This document shows, piece after piece, positions 17,200 to 25,471 of a stretch of 64,000 nt of DNA (position 1 is the stretch's first letter; the number at the start of each line of letters is the position of its first letter). The DNA is from Thermohalobaculum sp050330995. Its GTDB lineage: Bacteria; Pseudomonadota; Alphaproteobacteria; Rhodobacterales; Rhodobacteraceae. The position numbers and the translations under genes were made by a program. The stretch is from contig JBHJHI010000057.1 of assembly GCA_050330995.1 (NCBI GenBank), positions 1 through 64,000 on the forward strand, given 5' to 3'. Below the pieces are notes generated by a model that had not been told where the DNA came from, did no database searches, and saw only the letters and a program-made list of their open reading frames with translations.

Positions 17200-18021
17200 C
17201 TAAAGGCCGAGCACGTCGCGCATCGCGTAGTGGCCCGGACCGCGGCTCGCGCCCCAACGCGCCGCGGCCAGCGCGCCGCGAGCGAAGAGCATCCGGTCGG
17301 TGGCGACGTGCGCGAGTTCGAGCCGCTCGCCCTCGCCCGCGAGGACCACCCGGTGCTCGCCGACCACGTCGCCGCCGCGCAGCGACTGCATCCCGATCGC
17401 GCCGTCGGGCCGCGCGCCGGTGTGGCCCTCGCGCGCGCCCACCGCCCGCTCCGCGAGCGTCGTGCCCCGCGCCCGCGCCGCCGCTTCGCCGAGCATCAGC
17501 GCCGTGCCCGAGGGGGCGTCCACCTTGTGGCGGTGGTGCATCTCGACGATCTCGACGTCGAAACCCGGCCCGAGGGCGGCGACCGCGCGCTCGACCAGCG
17601 CCACGAGCAGGTTGACGCCGAGCGCCATGTTGCCCGCGCGCACGATCGTCGCGTGGCGTGCCGCGGCGTCGAGGCGGGCGAGGTCGTCGTCCGAGAAGCC
17701 GGTGGTGCCGATCACGTGGACGCGCCGCGCCTGCGCGGCGAGCGCGGCGTGCTCGACCGTCGCGGCGGGCACGGTGAAGTCGAGCACGGCGCGGGTGCGG
17801 GCGAAGACGGGCAGGGGGTCGTCCTCGATCGTCACGCCGAGGGGGGAGAGCCCCGCGGCCTCGCCCGCGTCGCGCCCGAGCGCCGCCGATCCGGGCTCGG
17901 CGGTGGCGCCGGACAGGCGACAGTCCTCCGCCTCGGCCACCGCGCGCACGAGCATCCGGCCCATGCGGCCCGCGGCGCCGACGACGGCGATGTCGAGAGG
18001 AGCGTCGGGGGTGTCGCTCAT
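17200..18021 (-). CDS. dapB: 4-hydroxy-tetrahydrodipicolinate reductase
   Basis: 273 residues from the ATG at 18021; an upstream in-frame ATG would add an unusual Arg-rich leader and is rejected. DapB reduces 4-hydroxy-tetrahydrodipicolinate with NAD(P)H in lysine and meso-diaminopimelate synthesis. The nucleotide-binding turn is VVGAAGRMGR (13-22). IGTTGFSDDDL near 123 and the catalytic/substrate block EMHHRHKVDAPSGTA near 156-170 are intact, as is the C-terminal FARGALAAARW helix. Length is normal. Confidence 0.97.
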   Translation of the reverse strand: MSDTPDAPLDIAVVGAAGRMGRMLVRAVAEAEDCRLSGATAEPGSAALGRDAGEAAGLSPLGVTIEDDPLPVFARTRAVLDFTVPAATVEHAALAAQARRVHVIGTTGFSDDDLARLDAAARHATIVRAGNMALGVNLLVALVERAVAALGPGFDVEIVEMHHRHKVDAPSGTALMLGEAAARARGTTLAERAVGAREGHTGARPDGAIGMQSLRGGDVVGEHRVVLAGEGERLELAHVATDRMLFARGALAAARWGASRGPGHYAMRDVLGL

Positions 18022-18302
18022 GCGGGCGGTCCTTCTGGAGACGTCGAGGCGAGCCGGCGCCGACCATGCCGAGCCGGGGCCGCGGCGCAAGCCCGGCGTC
18101 ACCCTTCCCGGCGACTGCGGCGCCGGGGCACGGGTCCCGGCGGGCCGGTCCGGGCGTCGCGCTCTCGCGAGCGGCCGGACGCGCCGTCTCTCGGCGCCTT
18201 GCGACGCGAACCGACCGGCGCCCGCGGCCCTTGCCGAGGCCGGGGCGAAACGCTCTAAGGAAGGCCCGCGTCGGCCGCACGTCCCCCGCGAAAGGAACGA
18301 GC

Positions 18303-19199
18303 ATGACCTTCACGCGCCGCCGCTTTCTCGCCGCCACCGCCGCGGGCCTCGCCGTCGCGCCTGCCGACGCGGCCGAGGCCGTGCGCACCGTGCCGCGCAC
18401 TGGCGCGAGGGTGCCGCTCGTCGGCCTCGGCACCTGGATCACCTTCAACGTCGGGCGCGACCCGGACCTGCTCGCGCGCTCGACCGCGGTGATGCGCGCC
18501 TTCTTCGAGGAGGGCGGCGGGCTGATCGATTCGTCGCCCATGTACGGCACGTCGCAGAACACCCTCGGCCACGGCCTCGCGGAACTCGGCTACCCGAAGA
18601 GCCTGATCGCGGCCGACAAGGTCTGGACCTCCGGCGTGTCCGGCGGTCCCGCCCAGGTCGCCGAGAGCCGGCGCGACTGGGGCGTCGACGCCTTCGACGT
18701 GCTCCAGGTCCACAACCTCGTCGCCTGGGAGGGCCATCTCGACCGGCTGCTGGAGCGCCGCGAGGCCGGCGAGATCGGCCACGTCGGCGTGACCACCTCG
18801 CACGGCCGGCGCCATGCCGAGCTCGAGCGGATCATGCGCACGCGCCCGATCGACGTCGTCCAGCTCACCTACAACGTCGCCGACCGCGCGCCGGAGGCGC
18901 GGCTGTTGCCGCTCGCGCGCGAGCGCGGCATCGGCGTGATCGTGAACCGCCCCTACCGCCGCGGCGCGCTGATCGAGCGCTTCCGGGGCGAGCCCCTGCC
19001 GGGCTTCGCCGCCGAGATCGGGGCCGCGAGCTGGGCGCAGTTCCTGCTGAAGTTCGTGGTCTCCCACCCGGACGTCACGGTCGCGATCCCCGCGACCACC
19101 AGCCCCGAGCACCTGCGCGAGAACAAGGCGGCCGCGCGCGGGCCGCTGCCCGACGACGCGATGCGTGCGCGCATGGCCGCTTACGTGGAGAGCCTCTGA
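18303..19199 (+). CDS. Exported aldo/keto reductase with twin-arginine signal
   Basis: 298 residues. GAAAGGA precedes the ATG at 18303. The N-terminus FTRRRFLAATAAGLAVAPADA is a twin-arginine signal peptide, so the enzyme is expected to reach the periplasm folded. The rest is an aldo/keto reductase barrel: GLGTWITFNVG, then GLIDSSPMYGTSQ with the catalytic Asp and Tyr, and the Lys in LIAADKVWTSG; the His of the tetrad may be in VLQVHNLV. A C-terminal VAIPATTSPEHLRENK is the usual cofactor-binding region. The substrate is unknown. A DUF6064 membrane-protein gene starts two bases after its stop. Confidence 0.88.
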   Translation: MTFTRRRFLAATAAGLAVAPADAAEAVRTVPRTGARVPLVGLGTWITFNVGRDPDLLARSTAVMRAFFEEGGGLIDSSPMYGTSQNTLGHGLAELGYPKSLIAADKVWTSGVSGGPAQVAESRRDWGVDAFDVLQVHNLVAWEGHLDRLLERREAGEIGHVGVTTSHGRRHAELERIMRTRPIDVVQLTYNVADRAPEARLLPLARERGIGVIVNRPYRRGALIERFRGEPLPGFAAEIGAASWAQFLLKFVVSHPDVTVAIPATTSPEHLRENKAAARGPLPDDAMRARMAAYVESL

Positions 19200-19200
19200 C

Positions 19201-19905
19201 ATGGGCGAGACCCTGAGCTACAGCTTGGCCGACCTGATCGCCTATCCGCCGGAGGCGTACTGGAGCCTGTTCGAGCGGGCCAACGCGCTCGCCTGGCCGG
19301 TGGCGCTGGTGCTGTCGATGCTGACGGGGATCGCCTGGGCGCTCTCGGTCGACGGGCGCGAGGGGGCGGGGCGGCTCGCCGGCGTGGTGCTCGGCTTCGC
19401 CTGGGTGACGGTGGCGATGATCTTCGTGCTCGGGCGCTACGAGGCGATCAACTGGGCGGCGATCTATCTGATGCCGGTGTTCCTGGCGCAGGCGATCCTG
19501 GTCGGCGGCCTCGGCGCGGCGGGCTGGCTCTCGGTCGAGCCGGGCGGGCGCGCGGGCCTCGTCGCGAGCTTTCTGGTGCTCGCCGCCGTGCTGGTCTGGC
19601 CGATCCTGGCGGCGGTGTTCGGGCGCACGCTCGAGACCGCGCAGGTGTTCGCCATCTCTCCGGACGCGACCGCGGTGGCCACGCTCGGCTTCGTCTCGGT
19701 CGCCGACCGGCGCTGGGTGCGCCTGCTGCTCGCCGCCATCCCGATGCTCTGGCTGGCGCTGAGCGCGACGACCCTGCTGACGCTGGAGCTGGCGCAGGGC
19801 TGGGTGCTGGTCGTCGCGATGGTGCTGGCCACCCTGGCGCTGTCCTGGCGCAAGAGGCGGCCGGGAGCGGGGATCGACGTCGGCGGCGTCGAGGTGCCGG
19901 TCTGA
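19201..19905 (+). CDS. DUF6064 family membrane protein
   Basis: 234 residues with about seven membrane segments. The start at 19201 immediately follows the aldo/keto reductase stop. The N-terminus (YSLADLIAYPPEAYWSLFER, then ALAWPVALVLSMLTGIAWAL) fits the DUF6064 family, whose function is unknown. Transmembrane stretches continue to VVAMVLATLALSW near 215. Tight coupling with a Tat-exported reductase suggests membrane support or an electron-donor function, but this is inference. Confidence 0.75.
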   Translation: MGETLSYSLADLIAYPPEAYWSLFERANALAWPVALVLSMLTGIAWALSVDGREGAGRLAGVVLGFAWVTVAMIFVLGRYEAINWAAIYLMPVFLAQAILVGGLGAAGWLSVEPGGRAGLVASFLVLAAVLVWPILAAVFGRTLETAQVFAISPDATAVATLGFVSVADRRWVRLLLAAIPMLWLALSATTLLTLELAQGWVLVVAMVLATLALSWRKRRPGAGIDVGGVEVPV

Positions 19906-20816
19906 AGCGCGCGGGAGATCTCCGGACGAGGGCCGAGGACGTGCCCGGCGTCGGCTGACGCAGGGTATCCGGCGCTCGCTCGTCGGCTATAGGAGGCCGG
20001 AAGGAGCGTCGTTCGCACGCCCCGACGGGACGATAGCGGCGCGCTGCGGGCCGGGGTGCCAACCTTGCCGGAGGCGCGCGTCGACGAACATCGGGCATGG
20101 CGGCGTGGAGCCCCCGCCTGCGCTCGCCGGCCGATCCCGGCCTGGTCCGGTGGACCCTCCCCCGTCACGCGCGGACCAGGTACGAGGGCGATGGGGTGGT
20201 CCGGGTTTCGGCGGGCTACCATCGGGTCGGAAACCGCCTGCACGGCCCCGGTCGTCTCGGATGGCCGAGCCCGCTCGGCGTGGAGCCGCCATCGCTCGCG
20301 GGACTGCGGAGCTCGCGCGCTCCGCCCGCCTGTCCCGCACGTCGTGGCCCGATCGCGCGGGTGGGCGCGACGACGGAGGCGAGTGACGAGGGCCGCGATC
20401 CGAGGGCGGCTCGGGTCGCCCGAGGTCCTGCGTCTCGGCGCCGTCGAGCCGCCTGACCCACGGCCCGGGCGACCTCGGTTTGCCGGACGAGGACGAGGTG
20501 CTGGACGCTTGCCGCGCGCGCCGGCCGTGGCGGCGTCGCCGACCGACGCTTCCTCCTCGCCTCGTCGCTGTCTCGCCCCGCCGTGATCCCGCCGGGCGTT
20601 GCCGTGCGCAAGCCTTCTCGCCGAGACAGGGCGACGGATCGCCGGGACCGGAACGGCGGACCGAGCGTGAGCCTTGGCGATCCGCCGGACGCGCTTGGTC
20701 CCGACGAGCGGGATTATATCCCGCGTTTCTTGCGGCGTTCCCGAGCGCGTTCCATAGTCGGCAGTGAGGCTGGCTGCCGCCGACGACGGGTGCGGCGCGG
20801 GCGAGGAGGCACAGCG
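19906..20816. other. Long intergenic region upstream of fadJ
   Basis: Over 900 bases without a recognisable gene. Several open frames cross it on both strands, but they have Arg/Pro-rich translations, no ribosome sites and no family resemblance. Near its right end lies a palindrome (20708-20724) described separately. The stretch may be decayed former coding DNA. Confidence 0.4.
20708..20724. promoter_or_regulatory. Operator-like palindrome upstream of fadJ-fadA
   Basis: GCGGGAT-TAT-ATCCCGC is a perfect 7-bp inverted repeat with a 3-base centre, in a locally AT-rich patch about 93 bases before the fadJ start. Size and position fit a dimeric repressor of TetR/FadR type controlling fatty-acid degradation. 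The regulator is not identified. Confidence 0.4.
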
Positions 20817-22937
20817 ATGACCACCGACGCCGGGACGAGCCCCGTGACCTACGAGCGCCGCGGCGGGATCGGCGTGATCGTCATCGACAGCCCGCCCGTG
20901 AACGCGCTCGGTGCCGCGGTGCGTCGAGGCCTGACGGCCGCGCTGGAACAGGGGCTCGCCGACGACGGCGCGCGCGCGCTCGTCGTCGCGGGCGCGGGGC
21001 GTACCTTCACCGCCGGCGCGGACATCCGCGAGTTCGGCAAACCGCCCGTCGAGCCCTCGCTGCCCGACGTCATCACGACCTTCGAGCGGGCCGAGAAGAT
21101 CGTCGTCGCCGCGATCCACGGCAACGCGCTCGGCGGCGGGCTGGAGCTGGCGCTCGGCTGCGACTACCGCGTCGCGAGCGCGGACGCGAAGGTCGGGCTG
21201 CCGGAGGTCAAGCTCGGCATCCTGCCGGGCGCGGGCGGCACGCAGCGCCTGCCCCGCCTGATCGGCCCCGACAAGGCGCTCGACGTCATCGTCGGCGGCG
21301 CGCCGATCCCGGCGGCGAAGGCGAAGACGCTCGGCATCCTCGACGAGATCGCCGACGGCGACGTGGTCGGGGCGGCGGTCGCCTTCGCCGAGCGGCTGGT
21401 CGCCGAGGGCGCCCCGCGCCGGCCCGTCGCCGCCATGGACGCCGAGCCGCCCGCGCCGGACTTCTTCGAGACCGCCGAGGCCGAGACGCGCCGCAGGAAG
21501 CGCGGCATGGAGGCGCCGCTCAAGTGCATCGAGGCGGTGCGCGCGGCGAGCGAGACCGCCTTCGACGAGGGCCTCGCGATCGAGCGCCGGCTGTTCGTGG
21601 AACTGCGCGACGGCGCGCAGTCGAAGGCGCTGCGCCACGTCTTCTTCGCCGAGCGCGAGGTCGCCAAGGTGCCCGGCCTCGCGAAGGACACGCCGAAGCG
21701 CACGGTCGAGCGCGCCGCCGTCATCGGCGCGGGGACGATGGGCGGGGGCATCGCCATGTGCTTCGCGGGCGCCGGCATCCCCGTGACGCTGCTGGAAGTC
21801 GAGGAGAAGGCGCTGGAGCGCGGCGTCGCCACCGTCCGGCGCAACTACGAAGCGACCGCGAAGAAGGGTCGGATCAGCGCCGAGGACGTGGAGCAGCGCA
21901 TGGGGCTGATCGCGCCCGCGCTCGACTACAAGGCGCTCGGCGAGGCCGATCTCGTGATCGAGGCGGTATTCGAGGACATGGAGGTCAAGAAGCGCATCTT
22001 CTCCACGCTCGATTCCGTCTGCAAGCAGGACGCCGTGCTCGCCACCAACACCTCGACGCTCGACATCGACGCGATCGCCTCGGCCACGTCGCGACCGGGC
22101 GACGTGGTGGGGATGCACTTCTTCAGCTCCGCCAACGTCATGCGCCTCCTGGAGGTCGTGCGCGGGCGCGAGACGGCGCCGGAGACGCTCGCGACCGCGA
22201 TGGAGACCGGGCGCAAGCTCGGCAAGGTCTCCGTCGCCGTCGGCAACTGCCACGGCTTCGTCGGCAACCGCATGCTGCACAAGCGCCAGGCCGAGGCGAT
22301 GCGGCTGGTGGAGGAAGGCGCGAACCCCGAGGACGTGGACCGCGTGCTCGTCGCCTTCGGCCTGCCGATGGGGCCGTTCGCGATGACCGACCTCGCCGGC
22401 CTCGACGTCGGCTGGCGCATCCGCGAGGCGCAGCGCAAGGCCGGGGCGCCGGACGCGCCGGCGCGCAACTGGCTCGACGCGCTGGCCGAGCAGGGCCGGC
22501 ACGGGCAGAAGACCGGCGCCGGCGTCTACGCCTACGAGGAAGGCGGCCGCACGCCGACGCCCGACCCGAAGGTCGCCGAGATCATCGCTGGGGAGCGCGC
22601 CAGGAAGGGCGTGAACACGCGCGAGATCGGCGACGACGAGATCCTGAAGCGCTGCCTCCACGTCATGGTGAACGAGGGCGCGCGCATTCTCGAAGAGGGC
22701 ATCGCCCCGCGCGCGCTCGACATCGACACCGTCTGGATCAACGGCTACGGCTTTCCCGCCTGGCGCGGCGGCCCGATGTTCTGGGCCGACGAGGACGCGG
22801 GGCTGGCGACGATCCGCGACTACTGCGCCGGGATGCACGACGCCACGGGCCTCGACGTCTGGCGCCCCGCGGCCCTCCTCGACCGCCTCGCCCGCGAGGG
22901 CGGGCGCTTCGCCGATCTCGAAGGGACCCCCGCATGA
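20817..22937 (+). CDS. fadJ: 3-hydroxyacyl-CoA dehydrogenase / enoyl-CoA hydratase, bifunctional
   Basis: 706 residues. GAGGAGG precedes the ATG. An N-terminal crotonase domain (about 1-190) carries GRTFTAGADIREFG and GNALGGGLELALGCDYRV, with the two catalytic acids in GLPEVKLGILPGAGGTQRLP. A 3-hydroxyacyl-CoA dehydrogenase domain starts near 300 with VIGAGTMGGGIAMCFAGAG and continues with NTSTLDI and GMHFFSSANVMRLLEVV, where His is catalytic. The C-terminal domain has GYGFPAWRGGPMFWADE. It performs hydration and dehydrogenation in fatty-acid beta-oxidation. The fadA gene overlaps its stop. Confidence 0.93.
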   Translation: MTTDAGTSPVTYERRGGIGVIVIDSPPVNALGAAVRRGLTAALEQGLADDGARALVVAGAGRTFTAGADIREFGKPPVEPSLPDVITTFERAEKIVVAAIHGNALGGGLELALGCDYRVASADAKVGLPEVKLGILPGAGGTQRLPRLIGPDKALDVIVGGAPIPAAKAKTLGILDEIADGDVVGAAVAFAERLVAEGAPRRPVAAMDAEPPAPDFFETAEAETRRRKRGMEAPLKCIEAVRAASETAFDEGLAIERRLFVELRDGAQSKALRHVFFAEREVAKVPGLAKDTPKRTVERAAVIGAGTMGGGIAMCFAGAGIPVTLLEVEEKALERGVATVRRNYEATAKKGRISAEDVEQRMGLIAPALDYKALGEADLVIEAVFEDMEVKKRIFSTLDSVCKQDAVLATNTSTLDIDAIASATSRPGDVVGMHFFSSANVMRLLEVVRGRETAPETLATAMETGRKLGKVSVAVGNCHGFVGNRMLHKRQAEAMRLVEEGANPEDVDRVLVAFGLPMGPFAMTDLAGLDVGWRIREAQRKAGAPDAPARNWLDALAEQGRHGQKTGAGVYAYEEGGRTPTPDPKVAEIIAGERARKGVNTREIGDDEILKRCLHVMVNEGARILEEGIAPRALDIDTVWINGYGFPAWRGGPMFWADEDAGLATIRDYCAGMHDATGLDVWRPAALLDRLAREGGRFADLEGTPA

Positions 22938-24115
22938 CCGACGCCGTCATCGTCTCCACCGCGCGCACGCCGATCGGCAAGGCGTTCCGCGGCGCGTTCA
23001 ACGCGACCCACGGCGCGGTCCTCGGCGGGCACGCCCTGCGCCACGCCGCCCTGCGCGCGGGCGTCGATCCGGCCGAGGTCGAGGACGTGATCTTCGGCTG
23101 CGGCCTGCCCGAGGCCGCCACCGGCAAGAACATCGCCCGCCTCTCGGCGATGCGCGCGGGCTTCCCGACCGCGGTCGCCGGCACGACGGTCAACCGCTTC
23201 TGCTCGTCGGGCCTTCAGGCCATCGCCATGGCCGCGCAGCGCGTGATCGTGGACCGCGTGCCGGTCATGGCGGCGGGCGGGGTCGAATCGATCAGTCTGA
23301 CGCAGGCGAATCTGAACCAGACGCACCTCCAGGAAGACTGGCTGATGGAGCACCTGCCCGCGCTCTGGATGCCGATGATCGAGACCGCCGACATCGTCGC
23401 CGAGCGCTACGGCGTCGAGCGCGACGCCCAGGACGAGTACGCGCTCGCGAGCCAGCAGCGCACGGCCGAGGCGCAGTCGGCCGGGCGCTACGCCGACGAG
23501 ATCGTGCCCCTCGAGACCGTCATGAAGGTCAAGGACAAGGCGACCGGCGAGGTCTCGGACAAGCGCGTCACCGCCGACCGCGACGAGTGCAACCGCCCCC
23601 AGACCACGCTCGACGGCCTCAAGGGGCTGGAGCCGGTGCGCGGGCCGGACAAGCACGTCACCGCCGGCAACGCGAGCCAGCTCTCCGACGGCGCCTCGGC
23701 CTGCATCGTCATGGACGCGAAGCTCGCCGAGCGGCGCGGGCTGGAGCCGCTCGGCGTGTTCCGCGGCCTCGCGGTGGCGGGCTGCGAGCCGGACGAGATG
23801 GGCATCGGCCCCGTCTTCGCCGTGCCGCGCCTCTTGGAGCGCACGGGCAAGACGATGGACGACATCGACCTCTGGGAGCTGAACGAGGCCTTCGCGAGCC
23901 AGGTGCTACTCTGCCGCGACCGCCTCGGCATCCCGGACGAGAGACTGAACGTGAACGGCGGCTCGATCTCGATCGGCCACCCCTACGGCATGACCGGCAG
24001 CCGCATGGTCGGCCACGCCCTCATCGAGGGCAAGCGCCGCGGCGCGAAGCACGTGGTCGTCACCATGTGCGTCGGCGGCGGCATGGGCGCGGCCGGGCTC
24101 TTCGAGGTCGCCTGA
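22934..24115 (+). CDS. fadA: Acetyl-CoA C-acyltransferase (thiolase)
   Basis: 393 residues starting within the fadJ stop (ATGA). The thiolase family residues are visible: nucleophile Cys90 in NRFCSSGLQ, His349 in SIGHPYGMTGS and Cys379 in TMCVGGGMGAAG. IVSTARTPIGKAFRGAFN opens the protein. It cleaves 3-ketoacyl-CoA to acetyl-CoA and shortened acyl-CoA. With FadJ it covers three of the four beta-oxidation steps; the acyl-CoA dehydrogenase that follows is broken. Confidence 0.95.
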   Translation: MTDAVIVSTARTPIGKAFRGAFNATHGAVLGGHALRHAALRAGVDPAEVEDVIFGCGLPEAATGKNIARLSAMRAGFPTAVAGTTVNRFCSSGLQAIAMAAQRVIVDRVPVMAAGGVESISLTQANLNQTHLQEDWLMEHLPALWMPMIETADIVAERYGVERDAQDEYALASQQRTAEAQSAGRYADEIVPLETVMKVKDKATGEVSDKRVTADRDECNRPQTTLDGLKGLEPVRGPDKHVTAGNASQLSDGASACIVMDAKLAERRGLEPLGVFRGLAVAGCEPDEMGIGPVFAVPRLLERTGKTMDDIDLWELNEAFASQVLLCRDRLGIPDERLNVNGGSISIGHPYGMTGSRMVGHALIEGKRRGAKHVVVTMCVGGGMGAAGLFEVA

Positions 24116-24136
24116 GATCCGGAGGGAGGACGGTCC

Positions 24137-24304
24137 GTGGACTTCGACCGTACGCCCGAGGAGAACGCCGTCGGCACGGAAGCGCGCGCCTTCCTCGCCG
24201 ACGACCTGCCGAGCGACATCGCCGAGCCGGTGAAGAGCCACGAGCGGCTCTCCCGGGACGACTGCGGGCGCTGACACGCCGTCCTCGACGCGCGCGGCCA
24301 GTGA
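24137..24304 (+). pseudogene. Acyl-CoA dehydrogenase N-terminal remnant
   Basis: A GTG at 24137, preceded by GGAGGGAGGA, opens DFDRTPEENAVGTEARAFLA, the usual start of long acyl-CoA dehydrogenases (consensus like DFDxTPEExAFRxEVRAFL). After LSRDDCGR, a TGA at 24272-24274 stands where the family has the conserved Trp of RWHxxLxARGW; the same frame continues HAVLDARGQ to a second TGA at 24302-24304. Nothing of the FAD-binding domain remains. It directly follows fadA and was presumably once part of that operon. Confidence 0.7.
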
Positions 24305-24439
24305 CCGCAAAGCCGGGACGGGCATTGCGGGCGGCAAGCTGGTTTGCAGGCGCGGGCGACCCCTTGGCGCGGTCGCGGAGGCGCTTAGCTGACCCCGCGC
24401 GACCCTGCGTGCGGCCGCGACCATACCGGAGACCCGTCG

Positions 24440-25471
24440 ATGACCACGGCCAAGCGCATCGTCCTCGCCGAGCGTCCCTCGGGCATGCCCGACGAGACGC
24501 ACCTGACGCTCTCGGAGGTCGAGGTCCCCGCGCCGGGCCGCGGCGAGATGCTTCTGCGCACGATCTACCTCTCGCTCGACCCCTACATGCGCGGGCGCAT
24601 GAACGCCGCGCGCTCCTACGCCGAGCCCGTCGGGATCGGCGAGACCATGACCGGCGGCACGGTCTGCGAGGTGATCGAGAGCCGCCTCGACGGTTTCGCG
24701 CCCGGCGACGTGGTGCTCTCGCACTCGGGCTGGACCACGCACGCGCTCTCCGACGGCGCGGGCGTGCGCAGGCTCGACCCGAAGGCGGCGCCCGTTACCA
24801 CGGCGGTCGGGGTCATGGGCATGCCCGGCATGACCGCCTACGTCGGCCTCCTAGACCACGGCCGCCCGAAGGAAGGCGAGACGGTCGTGGTCTCGGCCGC
24901 CTCCGGCGCGGTCGGGCAGGTGGTCGGCCAGATCGCCAGGATGAAGGGCTGCCGCGTCGTCGGCGTCGCGGGCGCGGACGACAAGTGCGGCTACGTCACC
25001 GGCGAGCTCGGCTTCGACGCGGCCGTGAACTACAAGGCCGAAGACTTCCCCGACTGCCTCGCGCGGGCCTGCACCGACGGCGTCGATATCTACTTCGAGA
25101 ACGTCGGCGGCGCGGTGTTCGACGCGGTGCTGCCGCTCATGAACGACTTCGGCCGCATCCCCGTCTGCGGGCGGATCGCGAGCTACAACGACGCGCACGC
25201 CGACGGCCCCGACCGGCTGACCAGGGCCATGGGGCTCGTGCTCACGCGCCGGCTGACGCTGCGCGGCTTCATCGTCTGGGACCATCGCGAGCGCCAGGAC
25301 GACTTCCTGCGCGACATGAGCCAGTGGATCGCGGACGGGCGCGTGCGCTACCGCGAGGACGTCGTCGAGGGCCTGGAGAACGCGGTCGAGGCGTTCCGGG
25401 GCCTGCTCTCGGGGCGCAACCGCGGCAAGCTGATCGTCAAGGTCGGCGAGGACCCGACCGGCCGCACATGA
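24440..25471 (+). CDS. NADP-dependent zinc-independent reductase (MDR family, CurA-like)
   Basis: 343 residues. The protein belongs to the leukotriene B4 12-hydroxydehydrogenase/prostaglandin reductase branch of the medium-chain dehydrogenases, which reduces activated double bonds with NADPH. SLDPYMRGRMN near 37, GMPGMTAYVGLLDHGRPKEG near 120 and the nucleotide-binding stretch VVVSAASGAVGQVVGQIA near 152 are diagnostic; VDIYFENVGG near 214 follows. No zinc ligands are present. The MFS gene overlaps its stop by four bases, suggesting joint expression. Confidence 0.9.
   Translation: MTTAKRIVLAERPSGMPDETHLTLSEVEVPAPGRGEMLLRTIYLSLDPYMRGRMNAARSYAEPVGIGETMTGGTVCEVIESRLDGFAPGDVVLSHSGWTTHALSDGAGVRRLDPKAAPVTTAVGVMGMPGMTAYVGLLDHGRPKEGETVVVSAASGAVGQVVGQIARMKGCRVVGVAGADDKCGYVTGELGFDAAVNYKAEDFPDCLARACTDGVDIYFENVGGAVFDAVLPLMNDFGRIPVCGRIASYNDAHADGPDRLTRAMGLVLTRRLTLRGFIVWDHRERQDDFLRDMSQWIADGRVRYREDVVEGLENAVEAFRGLLSGRNRGKLIVKVGEDPTGRT

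Noticed and set aside
19464..22838. A 1,124-codon open frame antisense to fadJ and its upstream region
   Set aside because: It mirrors the codon structure of fadJ in GC-rich DNA, is dominated by His/Arg/Asp/Val, and matches no family; fadJ is intact on the other strand.
24272..24274. Selenocysteine or Trp recoding of TGA in the two interrupted genes
   Set aside because: TGA is the ordinary stop of most genes here, no SECIS-like element is evident, and the acyl-CoA dehydrogenase downstream part is missing anyway.
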